From positions 62,001 to 126,000 of the forward strand of contig JAEWGT010000003.1 in the NCBI GenBank assembly GCA_023388175.1: DNA of 64,000 nucleotides, in the 5' to 3' direction. This document shows positions 1 through 9,069 of this stretch, one piece after another. The DNA comes from Pseudomonadota bacterium. GTDB lineage: Bacteria > Pseudomonadota > Alphaproteobacteria > Rhizobiales > Devosiaceae. Position 1 is the stretch's first letter, and the number at the start of each line of letters is the position of its first letter. The notes under the pieces were generated by a model. It was given only the letters and a program-made list of their open reading frames with translations, did not search any database and was not told where the DNA came from. The position numbers and the translations under genes were made by a program.

Positions 1-132
1 GCTTGGGCCCCAATAAACCAGAATTTACCGCGCCCTAACCACGTTTGCATGCGCCCTGAATCGGCCACGTTTCCGCCGCGGTGGGTGCGATAGACAGACC
101 GGGTTGTTTTCAATTTGTGTCAAATCCCGCCC

Positions 133-255
133 ATGTCCTCCCAGACCCGCGACTTCATCACTCTTTACGCCATTGCCGCCATGTTCATTCTGGTGACGCT
201 TTACGCCGATGGCGGTCTGGATCGGCTGTTTCAGGCGATCCTGGACCGCATCTAG
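133..255 (+). CDS. Small single-span membrane protein, 40 aa, unknown
   Basis: An ATG-to-TAG frame of 40 codons sits upstream of the nucleoside importer. The product begins MSSQTRDFITLYAIAAMFIL, has one hydrophobic stretch at about residues 8-22, and ends in a short amphipathic tail (LDRLFQAILDRI). The composition is that of a small integral membrane protein. There is no convincing Shine-Dalgarno in front of the ATG, so start and expression are uncertain. I do not recognise the family; the longer overlapping frames on both strands look like shadows. Confidence 0.42.
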   Translation: MSSQTRDFITLYAIAAMFILVTLYADGGLDRLFQAILDRI

Positions 256-305
256 CAAAGCTGCATATCTTCTGGGCGTGTGCCTGCCCTGATTTGCTTC
301 AGTGC

Positions 306-339
306 GCGCGAATTTTGACCAATCGGAAAAAATTCGCGC
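306..339. promoter_or_regulatory. Perfect 11-bp inverted repeat upstream of nucleoside importer operon
   Basis: The arms gcgcgaatttt (306-316) and aaaattcgcgc (329-339) are exact reverse complements around a 12-nt centre. The repeat lies about 110 nt before the first gene of the nucleoside operon. There is no T-run after it, so an operator is more likely than a terminator; the cognate regulator is not visible in the window. The rest of 256-449 shows no coding potential. Confidence 0.5.
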
Positions 340-449
340 AATCCCTCTTGCGGGCGAACCCATTGCACGGTTTTATCCGCTGTTAGCGCATTCAGTTTGT
401 GCCTCGGGACGTGTTTCCGGTACTGATTGCGAGACAGGGAGACTAATCA

Positions 450-1451
450 ATGAAAATTTCGACCCTTACCAAGGCCGTCGCTTCTGGCGTTGCACTCAGC
501 GCGCTGATGGCCGGTGCAGCCTTTGCCGATGGTGCGCTCGTTTATGACGGCGGCGGCAAGTTCGACAAGTCGTTCAACGAGGCTGCCTATATGGGCGCCG
601 AGATGTTCAAGGCCGAAGGCGGCAATTACCAGGATCTGGAAATCTCGGGCGATGCCATGCGTGAGCAGGCCGTGCGCCAGTTCGCCTCGCGCGGCAACAA
701 CCCGATCGTGCTGCCGGGCTTCTCCTGGGAAACCGCCCTGCGCGCTGTCGCGCCGGAATTCCCCGATACCAAGTTCACCATCATCGACTCCGTTGTCGAT
801 CTGCCGAACGTTCAGTCGGTCGTGTTCAAGGAACATGAAGGCTCCTACCTCGTCGGCATTCTGGCTGCCATGCAGTCCGAGAGCGGCAAGATCGGTGTCA
901 TCCCGGCCTTCAATTTCGACCTGCTCGAAGCCTTTGCCTGCGGTTACGCTCAGGGCGCCAAGTCGGTGAATCCCGATATCGAAGTGCTCGAAACCTATGT
1001 CGGCACCGGCTTTGATGCCTTCAACGACCCGGTCAAGGCGACCGAAGTTGCCAAGTCCCAGCTCGACCAGGGCGTCGACGTGGTCTTCCAGGTTGCCGGT
1101 GGTGCCGGTGCGGGCGTGCTGCAGGCTGCTGCCGACGCCGGCAAGTTCTCCATCGGCGTCGATTCCAACCAGAACCATCTGCACCCCGGTTCGGTCCTGA
1201 CCTCCATGCTCAAGAAGGTCGATGTTGCCACCTACAACGCCATGAAGGGCGTTGCTGATGGTACCTGGGAGCCGGGCGTGATCGTTCTGGGTCTGGCTGA
1301 AGGTGGCGTTGGTGCCGCGTTCGACGATAACAACGCCTCGCTCATCACTCCGGAAATGACTGCTGCGGTCGAGCAGGCAACTGCCGACATCATTTCGGGC
1401 GCCGTGACCGTTCACGACTTCCGCGACGACAAGCAGTGCCCGGCGCTCTAA
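450..1451 (+). CDS. BMP-family ABC transporter substrate-binding protein (nucleoside type)
   Basis: Periplasmic binding protein of the basic membrane protein (PnrA-like) family, expected to deliver nucleosides to the two permeases downstream. Length 333 aa is usual. It has a Sec signal peptide with a likely cut after AGAAFA (residue 26); there is no lipobox cysteine, so it is a soluble periplasmic protein rather than a lipoprotein. The mature start (DGALVYDGGGKFDKSFNEAA) has the family's typical opening, and VGVD/IGVD-type nucleoside-pocket segments follow (IGVDSNQNHL). GGGAG precedes the ATG. It is the first gene of an operon whose other members all act on nucleosides, which supports nucleosides as substrate. 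Confidence 0.9.
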   Translation: MKISTLTKAVASGVALSALMAGAAFADGALVYDGGGKFDKSFNEAAYMGAEMFKAEGGNYQDLEISGDAMREQAVRQFASRGNNPIVLPGFSWETALRAVAPEFPDTKFTIIDSVVDLPNVQSVVFKEHEGSYLVGILAAMQSESGKIGVIPAFNFDLLEAFACGYAQGAKSVNPDIEVLETYVGTGFDAFNDPVKATEVAKSQLDQGVDVVFQVAGGAGAGVLQAAADAGKFSIGVDSNQNHLHPGSVLTSMLKKVDVATYNAMKGVADGTWEPGVIVLGLAEGGVGAAFDDNNASLITPEMTAAVEQATADIISGAVTVHDFRDDKQCPAL

Positions 1452-1476
1452 AAATCGAAAGGGGTCAGGACTTAGC

Positions 1477-3144
1477 ATGACAAGTCTGAACCCGGAAAAC
1501 ACGCAGCGGTCCGAAGGGACCGCTGCGGCACCGCTCGCCATCGAGCTTATCGGCATCAACAAGCATTTTGGCCCGGTTCACGCCAACCGCGACATTGACC
1601 TCGCGGTCAGGCGCGGCACGGTGCATGGAATCGTGGGAGAGAACGGCGCCGGCAAATCGACGCTGATGTCGATTCTCTATGGCTTCTACACCGCCGATAG
1701 CGGCGAAATCCGCGTCAACGGTACGCCACAGACCATCACCGACAGCCGCCACGCATTGGCGCTCGGCATCGGCATGGTTCACCAGCACTTCATGCTGGTC
1801 GACAATTTCACGGTCCTCGAAAACGTCGTTCTCGGCGCCGAGGATTCCGCGCTCCTGCGCCCCACGCTCAACAAGGCGCGCGACCAGCTCAAGGCGTTGG
1901 CCCGCGACTATGGGCTGGAGGTCGATCCCGACGCCATCATCGAAAACCTTTCGGTGGGCCAGCAGCAGCGCGTGGAAATCCTCAAGGCGCTCTATCGCGG
2001 CGCTGAAACGCTCATTCTCGACGAGCCCACCGGCGTTCTGACGCCGGCTGAGGCCGATCACCTGTTCCGCATCCTCGGCAAGCTGCGCGAGGAAGGCAAA
2101 ACCATCATCCTCATTACCCACAAGCTGCGCGAGATCATGGCGATTACCGACCAAGTGTCGGTCATGCGTCAGGGCGCCATGGTCCGCACCTTGCAGACCG
2201 CAGAGACCTCGCCGGGCGAGCTGGCCGAATTGATGGTGGGCCGTCGCGTCTTGCTGCGCGTCGAAAAGGGCCCCGCAAATCCCGGCGATGTGCTGCTCGA
2301 CGTGCAGAACCTGATCGTCACCGACGATTTCAGGGTGCCGCGCGTCAAGAATATCAGTTTTCAGGTCCGCGCTGGCGAAATCGTCGGCATTGCCGGTGTC
2401 GCAGGCAACGGCCAGTCCGAACTGCTCGAATCCATTGCCGGCATGCGCGACCAGCTTGGCGGCACCATTCTGGTCAATGGCAAGCCGCTCTCGCTGGATG
2501 GCGACGACGGTGCCGCCCGCGCCCGTGTAGCGGGTCTTGCCCATGTGCCGGAAGACCGGTTGCGCATGGGTCTGGTGACCAATTTCGCGGCCTGGGAAAA
2601 TTCCATTCTGGGCTATCAGGACAAGTATGGCGAAGGTCTTGGCCTCGACATCGCCAAGGCGCGGTCGACAGCCGAAGACTATATGAAGAAATTCGATGTC
2701 CGTCCGGCCAATCTCGATCTCAAGACCGCCAATTTCTCCGGCGGCAATCAGCAGAAGATCGTGCTGGCGCGCGAGATGGAGCGCGATCCGGACGTGCTGA
2801 TCGTCGGCCAGCCGACGCGCGGCGTCGATATCGGTGCCATCGAATTCATCCATAACCAGATCATCAAGATGCGCGACGCGGGCAAGGCCATCCTGCTTGT
2901 TTCGGTGGAACTGGACGAAATCCGCTCGCTGGCCGACCGCATCCTCGTGATGTTTGACGGCCACATCGTGGGCGAAGCCGATCCGGCGACAGCCGATGAA
3001 ACCGAACTGGGCCTGCTCATGACCGGCTCGCATCCGGACCGCAAGGTCACCGAGCCCGGCACATTGCCGCCGCATGAAACGCCCGTTCAGCAGACCATGG
3101 TGCAGATGAGCCCCAAGGACAATTCCGGCAGGGAGACAAACTGA
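1477..3144 (+). CDS. ABC transporter ATP-binding protein with two nucleotide-binding domains
   Basis: The energising subunit of the nucleoside importer, 555 aa, of the sugar/nucleoside two-NBD type (YufO-like). The first domain has Walker A GENGAGKST near residues 54-62, signature LSVGQQQRVEIL and Walker B LILDEPT. The second domain has a degenerate Walker A (GVAGNGQSE, no Lys), signature FSGGNQQKIVLARE and a modified Walker B (LIVGQPTRGVD). This asymmetry is normal for the family, so only one canonical ATP site is expected. It starts 25 nt after the binding-protein gene, and its stop overlaps the next gene by one base. Confidence 0.92.
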   Translation: MTSLNPENTQRSEGTAAAPLAIELIGINKHFGPVHANRDIDLAVRRGTVHGIVGENGAGKSTLMSILYGFYTADSGEIRVNGTPQTITDSRHALALGIGMVHQHFMLVDNFTVLENVVLGAEDSALLRPTLNKARDQLKALARDYGLEVDPDAIIENLSVGQQQRVEILKALYRGAETLILDEPTGVLTPAEADHLFRILGKLREEGKTIILITHKLREIMAITDQVSVMRQGAMVRTLQTAETSPGELAELMVGRRVLLRVEKGPANPGDVLLDVQNLIVTDDFRVPRVKNISFQVRAGEIVGIAGVAGNGQSELLESIAGMRDQLGGTILVNGKPLSLDGDDGAARARVAGLAHVPEDRLRMGLVTNFAAWENSILGYQDKYGEGLGLDIAKARSTAEDYMKKFDVRPANLDLKTANFSGGNQQKIVLAREMERDPDVLIVGQPTRGVDIGAIEFIHNQIIKMRDAGKAILLVSVELDEIRSLADRILVMFDGHIVGEADPATADETELGLLMTGSHPDRKVTEPGTLPPHETPVQQTMVQMSPKDNSGRETN

Positions 3145-4232
3145 TGACGGCCTTGCCGCGCTGGGCCGATGTGGTCCTCCTGCCTGTTCTCAATGTCGTG
3201 CTGGCCTTCCTTGTCGGTGGCCTCATCGTGCTTGCCGTCGGCCAGAATCCGATCGAGGCCGTGGGCATCATGCTCTATGGCGCTTTCGGTTATGGCTCGG
3301 GTTTCGGCTATACGCTCTATTATACGACCGACTTCATTTTCGCCGGCCTGGCCGTGTCACTGGCCTATCATGCTGGTCTGTTCAATATCGGCCCGGAAGG
3401 GCAGGCCTATGTCGGTGGCCTCGGCGTTATCCTGATCGGCCTTGCGCTCAATGGCACCCATTGGGCCATTGTCTTCCCGCTGATGATCATTTGCGGCGCG
3501 GCCTTTGGCGCGGCATGGGCATTCATTCCCGGCTATCTGCAAGCCAAGCGCGGCAGCCATATCGTCATCACCACCATTCTGTTCAACTTCATCGCCGTTT
3601 CGCTGATGGGCTATCTCATCAGCCGGGTGCTGAAGCCGGCCGGGGTCAATTCCGACGAAAGCGCGCCGCTCGAAGCCATTACCCGCGTGCCCCAGCTCCG
3701 AACCTTCATCGAGCTGTTCCGAAACTCGCCGGTCAACCTCACCTTCTTTCTCGCCATCGCTGCCCTGTTCCTCGTCTATTGGCTGATCTGGCGCACCAAG
3801 TTCGGCTATGCCGTGCGCGCATTGGGCAATAATCCGGTTGCTGCCGGCTATGCGGGCATTTCCAACCAGAAAATGATCATGATCGTCATGGCCATGGCCG
3901 GCGCGCTCGCCGCCATGGTCGCGGTCAACAATGTCGGTGGCGTTCAGGGCCGTCTCATTCTTAACTTCGTCAATGGTGCTGGTTTCGTGGGTATTGCCGT
4001 GGCCTTCATGGGCCGTGGCCATCCGGTGGGTGTCGGTCTCTCGGCGCTGCTGTTCGGTATTCTCTATCAGGGCGGGCAGGAACTGGCCTTCCAGATGCCG
4101 GGCATTACCCGCGAGATGATCGTCACCATTCAGGCGCTGGTTATCCTGTTCACCGGTGCCATGGGCGATATGCTGCGCGGCCCACTGGGGAGAATACTTG
4201 CCCAGCCCGACCCGGTCTCAGGAGGCAAGTGA
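3144..4232 (+). CDS. Nucleoside ABC transporter permease, first subunit
   Basis: Integral membrane permease of 362 aa, from the branched-chain/ribose-type permease superfamily used by BMP importers (YufP-like). It has many hydrophobic spans, with the family core AYHAGLFNIGPEGQAYVGG near residue 73 and the conserved cytoplasmic loop RALGNNPVAAGYAGI. ATG overlaps the ATPase stop (TGATG). It pairs with the next gene to form the heterodimeric channel. Confidence 0.9.
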   Translation: MTALPRWADVVLLPVLNVVLAFLVGGLIVLAVGQNPIEAVGIMLYGAFGYGSGFGYTLYYTTDFIFAGLAVSLAYHAGLFNIGPEGQAYVGGLGVILIGLALNGTHWAIVFPLMIICGAAFGAAWAFIPGYLQAKRGSHIVITTILFNFIAVSLMGYLISRVLKPAGVNSDESAPLEAITRVPQLRTFIELFRNSPVNLTFFLAIAALFLVYWLIWRTKFGYAVRALGNNPVAAGYAGISNQKMIMIVMAMAGALAAMVAVNNVGGVQGRLILNFVNGAGFVGIAVAFMGRGHPVGVGLSALLFGILYQGGQELAFQMPGITREMIVTIQALVILFTGAMGDMLRGPLGRILAQPDPVSGGK

Positions 4233-5206
4233 TGGAACAGGCTCTCGTCGACATCACCCTCATCCTCGATTCCACCGTACGTCTAGCCGTGCCGCTGATA
4301 CTGGCCTGTCTGGCGGGCCTGTTTTCCGAACGCGCCGGCATTGTCGATATCGGCCTTGAAGGCAAGCTGCTGGCGGGGGCATTCGCCGCCGCCGCCATGT
4401 CGGCTGTCACCGGTTCGGCCTGGCTTGGCCTCTTTGCAGGCGTCGGCGCAGCTTTGATGTTCTCGGGTATTCATGGCCTGGCCTCGATCAACTTCAAGGG
4501 CAATCAGACCATTTCCGGCGTGGCGCTCAATTTCCTCGCCGCCGGTCTTACCACTTTCCTTGGCCAGTCCTGGTTCCAGCGCGGCGGCTATACGCCCCAG
4601 CTCACCGGCGATCAGCGCTTTGCCCCGATCACCCTGCCTTTCGCCAATGAACTGCGGGACGTGCCGATCTTTGGCCAGATCTACTGGGAGCTGATCTCGG
4701 GCCACAATATAATCACCTATTTCGCCTTCCTTGCCGTTCCGGCAACCGCCTGGGTGCTGTTCCGCACCCGCTTCGGTCTGCGCCTGCGCGCCGTGGGCGA
4801 AAATCCCAAGGCCATCGACACTGCCGGCATTTCGGTAACGTTGCTGCGCTATCAGGCGCTGATCATCACTGCCGTGCTTGTCGGCATTGGCGGGGCCTAC
4901 CTGTCCATCGCCCAGTCGGCGGGCTTCAACAACAATATGTCCGCCGGTCGCGGCTATATCGCGCTCGCCGCGCTGATCTTTGCCAAGTGGCGGCCGGGTC
5001 CGGCTTTGCTGGTCTGCCTCATGTTCGGCTTCCTCGATGCGTTCCAGTTCCGCATTCAGGGCCAGTCCTTCCCGCTGATCGGGGAAGTGCCGGTTCAGGC
5101 CATTCAGGCGCTGCCCTATATTCTGACCGTGGTTCTGCTCGCCGGCTTTATCGGCCGCGCCGTGGCACCCAAGGCCTCGGGCATACCCTACACCAAGGAG
5201 CGCTAG
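4232..5206 (+). CDS. Nucleoside ABC transporter permease, second subunit
   Basis: Second permease of the importer, 324 aa (YufQ-like). The N-terminal part reads PLILACLAGLFSERAGIVDIGLEGKLLAGAF, the hallmark of this subunit, and the coupling loop is RAVGENPKAIDTAGI. GGAGG at 4221-4225 lies 6 nt before ATG 4232, so I prefer this start over GTG 4229. ATGs 4232 and the previous stop overlap by one base. A gap of 24 nt separates it from the deaminase gene. Confidence 0.9.
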   Translation: MEQALVDITLILDSTVRLAVPLILACLAGLFSERAGIVDIGLEGKLLAGAFAAAAMSAVTGSAWLGLFAGVGAALMFSGIHGLASINFKGNQTISGVALNFLAAGLTTFLGQSWFQRGGYTPQLTGDQRFAPITLPFANELRDVPIFGQIYWELISGHNIITYFAFLAVPATAWVLFRTRFGLRLRAVGENPKAIDTAGISVTLLRYQALIITAVLVGIGGAYLSIAQSAGFNNNMSAGRGYIALAALIFAKWRPGPALLVCLMFGFLDAFQFRIQGQSFPLIGEVPVQAIQALPYILTVVLLAGFIGRAVAPKASGIPYTKER

Positions 5207-5230
5207 CCGAAAGGCTGGCGCTATGACGCC

Positions 5231-5641
5231 ATGACTATGACAGAAAACGACGGGGCCTTGTTCGAGGCCGCCGAGGCCGTTCGCAAGAACGCCTATGCGC
5301 CCTATTCGAAATTCCAGGTCGGTGCGGCCATCCTCGCCGATGACGGCAAGATCTATGTCGGCTGCAATGTTGAAAATGCCGCCTATCCGGTTGGCAATTG
5401 TGCCGAGCCCAGCGCCATCGCGGCCATGCTGGCCGGCGGCGGCAAGCGCATCAAGCGCATCTACGTCACCGGGCCCGGCACCATGCCCGTCACGCCCTGT
5501 GGCGGCTGCCGTCAGCGTATCCGCGAATTTGCCGATCTCGACGTGGAAGTCATTTCCCACGGCGTCGATGGCACCCCGCTCGTGCAGACCCTCGGCCAGT
5601 TGCTGCCGCACAGCTTTGGCCCCGAATATCTGCCGTCGTAA
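5231..5641 (+). CDS. cdd: Cytidine deaminase
   Basis: Zinc hydrolase converting cytidine and deoxycytidine to uridine and deoxyuridine in the cytoplasm. At 136 aa it is the short tetrameric form. Zinc ligands and catalytic glutamate are visible: Cys57-Ala-Glu59 in GNCAEPSA, and Cys90/Cys93 in TPCGGC. It feeds uridine/deoxyuridine to the phosphorylase deoA and finally upp in the same operon. ATG 5237 is an alternative start; neither has a strong ribosome site. Confidence 0.95.
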   Translation: MTMTENDGALFEAAEAVRKNAYAPYSKFQVGAAILADDGKIYVGCNVENAAYPVGNCAEPSAIAAMLAGGGKRIKRIYVTGPGTMPVTPCGGCRQRIREFADLDVEVISHGVDGTPLVQTLGQLLPHSFGPEYLPS

Positions 5642-5644
5642 TTC

Positions 5645-5689
5645 GGGCAGCATTGCCCAATAAAGTGGGACGAGAACCAGCATCGTCCC
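5645..5689 (+). promoter_or_regulatory. Two adjacent hairpins between cdd and deoC
   Basis: Hairpin 1 has arms gggca (5645-5649) and tgccc (5654-5658). Hairpin 2 has perfect 7-bp arms gggacga (5667-5673) and tcgtccc (5683-5689), ending one base before the deoC Shine-Dalgarno (ggaggagg from 5691). No T-run follows, so termination is unlikely. The structure may set mRNA processing or translation of deoC; this is inferred from position only. Confidence 0.5.
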
Positions 5690-5701
5690 GGAGGAGGATC
5701 G

Positions 5702-6691
5702 ATGAGTCTCAAGATCGTCGACAAGACAAGTTCAGAAGCTGTTCATAAACGTAATCCTGGATACCCCCTCGACCTCGACTGGGTCGAACGCGTCCGCATG
5801 AACCGCTCGGCTCTGGAGCGCCGCGCCGGCTCCATCGGTGCACGCCGGACGGTCAAGAAGGACTATCAGCTCGCCTGGTTGTTGCGCGCGATCACCATGA
5901 TCGACCTCACCACGCTCAATGCGGACGACACCGATGGCCGCGTCGAGCGCCTCTGCGCCAAGGCCCGCAATCCGCTGCGCGCCGAAATCCGCGAAAAACT
6001 CGGCATCGGCGATCTCCGCGTGCTTCCGGGCGCGGTCTGCGTCTATCACACCTTCGTCCACACGGCCGTCCAAGCCCTTGAAGGAACAGGCATTCCGGTC
6101 GCCGCCGTCTCCACGGCGTTCCCTCATGGCCTTGCCCCCGTCGAAACAAAGATCGCCGAAATTGAAGCCTCGGTGAAGGACGGCGCCAAGGAAATCGACA
6201 TCGTCATCGAGCGCGGCATGGTCCTGCGCGGCGACTGGCAGGCGCTTTACGATCAAGTAAAAGCCTTCCGCAAAGCCTGCGGCGACGCCCATATCAAGAC
6301 CATTCTCGGCACCGGCGAACTTGCCACCCAGACCAATATCGCCAAGGCCTCACTGATCTGCATGCTGGCAGGTGCCGATTTCATCAAAACTTCGACGGGC
6401 AAGGAAAAGGTCAACGCCAACCTGGTCACCAGCCTGACCATGATCCGCATGATCCGCTGGTTCGCCGAGGAAACCGGCATCGAAATCGGCTACAAGCCTG
6501 CTGGCGGCATCGCCACGGCTGGCGACGCGCTCAAATATATGGCGCTGATCAAGGAAGAACTGGGCAACCGCTGGCTCCAGCCACACCTGTTCCGGTTTGG
6601 CGCAAGTTCTCTGCTCACCGACATCGAACGCCAGCTCGAACACGGCCTCACCGGCCACTATGCCGCCGACTATCGCCAGCCCATGGTGTGA
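5702..6691 (+). CDS. deoC: Deoxyribose-phosphate aldolase
   Basis: Splits 2-deoxyribose-5-phosphate into glyceraldehyde-3-phosphate and acetaldehyde. The Schiff-base lysine lies in ADFIKTSTGKEKVN, the second active lysine in GYKPAGGIAT, and the early motif is MIDLTTLNADDTDG. Length 329 aa exceeds the E. coli enzyme (259 aa) because of an N-terminal extension of about 65 residues, which resembles the longer eukaryote-like type. A strong GGAGGAGG precedes the ATG. The gene is followed at once by an aldehyde dehydrogenase that can oxidise its acetaldehyde product. Confidence 0.93.
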   Translation: MSLKIVDKTSSEAVHKRNPGYPLDLDWVERVRMNRSALERRAGSIGARRTVKKDYQLAWLLRAITMIDLTTLNADDTDGRVERLCAKARNPLRAEIREKLGIGDLRVLPGAVCVYHTFVHTAVQALEGTGIPVAAVSTAFPHGLAPVETKIAEIEASVKDGAKEIDIVIERGMVLRGDWQALYDQVKAFRKACGDAHIKTILGTGELATQTNIAKASLICMLAGADFIKTSTGKEKVNANLVTSLTMIRMIRWFAEETGIEIGYKPAGGIATAGDALKYMALIKEELGNRWLQPHLFRFGASSLLTDIERQLEHGLTGHYAADYRQPMV

Positions 6692-6699
6692 GGACCGAA

Positions 6700-9066
6700 A
6701 TGAACAGAATCGCACAAATCTTCGATAGCCTGGAATACGGTCCTGCACCCGAAGCCGCCGATCAGGCCAATGCCTGGCTCGACAGCAAAAGCCGCTCTTT
6801 CGGCCATTTCATCGATGGCAAATGGACCAAGCCGGGCAAGAGTTTCGCCTCGACCAACCCGGCCAATGGCCAGAAACTTGCCGACATCACTGATGGCACG
6901 GCAGCCGATGTCGACGCCGCCGTCAAAGCCGCCCGCGCCGCATTCAATGGCTGGAGCGCTTTGCCCGGCTATCAGCGCGGCAAATATCTCTATGCCATCG
7001 CCCGCATGATCCAGAAGCACAGCCGCCTCTTCGCCGTGCTCGAAACCATGGACAATGGCAAGCCGATCCGCGAAAGCCGCGATGCCGACATTCCCTTGGT
7101 GGCGCGGCATTTCTATCATCATGCCGGTTGGGCCACCCATCTCGATGCCGAGTTCCCCGGCATGGTGCCCTATGGCGTTTGCGGCCAGATCATCCCGTGG
7201 AATTTCCCGCTTCTGATGCTGGCCTGGAAGATTGCCCCAGCTCTGGCGGCGGGCAATACTGTCGTCCTCAAGCCCGCCGAATTCACCTCGCTGACGGCTC
7301 TGCTGTTTGCTGAAATCTGTGAACGCGTGGGCCTGCCCAGGGGCGTGGTCAATATCGTCACCGGGGAGGGCGATACCGGCGCGGCCATCGTCAACCATCC
7401 CGATATCGACAAGATTGCCTTCACCGGTTCTACCGAAGTCGGCAAGGTCATCCGCGCGGCCATCGCAGGCTCGGGCAAGGGCCTGTCGCTGGAGCTGGGT
7501 GGCAAGTCGCCATATATCGTCTTTGAAGATGCCGATCTCGACAGTGCCGTCGAAGGCCTGGTCGAAGCGATCTGGTTCAACCAGGGTCAGGTGTGTTGCG
7601 CCGGGTCGCGCCTGCTGGTGCAGGAGAGCATCGAAGAACGCTTCATCGCCAAGGTGAAGACCCGCATGCAGAACCTGCGCGTCGGCGATCCCCTTGATAA
7701 ATCAATAGATATCGGCGCGTTGGTCGCTCCGGTACAGGTCGAGCGTATCAGGGATCTGATGAAGCGCGGTGTGGCCGAAGGCGCCGTGGTCTATGAGCCC
7801 GATGGACAAATCCCGGCAGACGGATGTTTCCTCAAGCCGGCGCTGGTCACCAACGTTTCGCCCGCTAACACGCTGGTAGCAGAAGAGATTTTTGGGCCGG
7901 TCCTGGTCGCCATGAGCTTCCGCACCCCCGAGGAAGCCGTGGCTCTCGCCAACAATACCCGCTATGGCCTCGCCGCGTCGCTCTGGAGCGAGAATATCAA
8001 TCTCGCCCTCGACATCGCGCCGAAACTCAAGGCAGGCGTGGTCTGGATCAACGGCACCAACCAGTTCGATGCGGCGGTTGGTTTCGGCGGTTACAAGGAA
8101 AGCGGCTATGGCCGCGAGGGCGGCCGCGAGGGCATGATCGCCTACCTCAAGCCCTTGTGGGAAAAGGATTTAAAATCTGCTCCGGTCGCCAAGGCCGCTC
8201 CAGCGAAGCCCACAAATCCGCTCGATGGCGGCCATCTCGACCAGACCGCCAAGATGTATATCGGCGGCAAGCAGGCGCGTCCGGATTCGGGCTATAACCG
8301 TCCGGTCTATGGCCCCAAGGGCGAGCTCGTCGGCGAGGTCGGTGACGGCAACCGCAAGGACATTCGCAATGCCGTGGAAGCGGCGCGCGCGGCCTCTGGC
8401 TGGGCCACTACGGCTGCCCATTCCCGGGCGCAAGTGCTTTATTTCCTTGCCGAAAATCTCGATTACCGCCGCGACGAATTCGCCGCGCGCATCAAGGCGC
8501 AGACGGGTGAGGATGGCGCCAATGAAGTGGCGCTGTCGGTGGAGCGACTGTTCGCATTCGCCGGCTGGGCCGACAAATTTGACGGTGCGGTTCATAACCC
8601 ACCCATGCGCGCAATCGCGGCAGCAATGGTGGAGCCCCTGGGCGTTGTCGGAATTGTCGCACCAGATAGCATTCCGCTGCTTGGTGCTGTCAGCCTGTTA
8701 GCGCCGACAATCGCAATGGGGAATACGGCCGTTCTCGTGCCATCCTCGCGTCATGGCCTGTCGATGACCGACTTCTACCAGGTGCTCGAAACCTCCGACA
8801 TGCCCTCGGGCGTGGTCAATATCGTCACCGGCGACAGTCTGGCCTTGGCCAAGACGCTGGCCGAGCATGATGGCGTTGACGGGCTCTGGTTCATGGGCTC
8901 TGCCGAAGGTTCGGCCATGGTCGAAAAGGCGTCCGTCGGCAATCTCAAGCAGACCTGGACCAGCCGAGGACTGGACTACGATCTCTCCGATCCGCGTTTC
9001 TCCGGCGACTATTTCCTGTCGCGGGCCACGCAGGTGAAGAATGTCTGGATTCCGTACGGAGCCTGA
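6700..9066 (+). CDS. ALDH16-like aldehyde dehydrogenase with a second, non-catalytic ALDH domain
   Basis: NAD(P)-dependent aldehyde dehydrogenase, 788 aa. Residues about 35-490 form a full ALDH with general base Glu265 (LELGGKSP) and nucleophile Cys299 (NQGQVCC). Residues about 520-788 form a second domain that begins like an ALDH (MYIGGKQARPDSG...) and keeps cofactor-fold segments (GVVGIVAPDS, GVVNIVTGDS) but stops before the catalytic half and has no Glu/Cys pair. This architecture matches the ALDH16 family, known from animals and some bacteria. ATG 6700 with AGGA at 6691 is preferred over GTG 6688. The likely substrate is acetaldehyde from deoC (inferred from context). Confidence 0.88.
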   Translation: MNRIAQIFDSLEYGPAPEAADQANAWLDSKSRSFGHFIDGKWTKPGKSFASTNPANGQKLADITDGTAADVDAAVKAARAAFNGWSALPGYQRGKYLYAIARMIQKHSRLFAVLETMDNGKPIRESRDADIPLVARHFYHHAGWATHLDAEFPGMVPYGVCGQIIPWNFPLLMLAWKIAPALAAGNTVVLKPAEFTSLTALLFAEICERVGLPRGVVNIVTGEGDTGAAIVNHPDIDKIAFTGSTEVGKVIRAAIAGSGKGLSLELGGKSPYIVFEDADLDSAVEGLVEAIWFNQGQVCCAGSRLLVQESIEERFIAKVKTRMQNLRVGDPLDKSIDIGALVAPVQVERIRDLMKRGVAEGAVVYEPDGQIPADGCFLKPALVTNVSPANTLVAEEIFGPVLVAMSFRTPEEAVALANNTRYGLAASLWSENINLALDIAPKLKAGVVWINGTNQFDAAVGFGGYKESGYGREGGREGMIAYLKPLWEKDLKSAPVAKAAPAKPTNPLDGGHLDQTAKMYIGGKQARPDSGYNRPVYGPKGELVGEVGDGNRKDIRNAVEAARAASGWATTAAHSRAQVLYFLAENLDYRRDEFAARIKAQTGEDGANEVALSVERLFAFAGWADKFDGAVHNPPMRAIAAAMVEPLGVVGIVAPDSIPLLGAVSLLAPTIAMGNTAVLVPSSRHGLSMTDFYQVLETSDMPSGVVNIVTGDSLALAKTLAEHDGVDGLWFMGSAEGSAMVEKASVGNLKQTWTSRGLDYDLSDPRFSGDYFLSRATQVKNVWIPYGA

Positions 9067-9069
9067 TCC

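Noticed and set aside
1465..3075. 536-codon minus-strand frame opposite the ABC ATPase
   Set aside because: Antisense shadow of a gene with clear Walker motifs.
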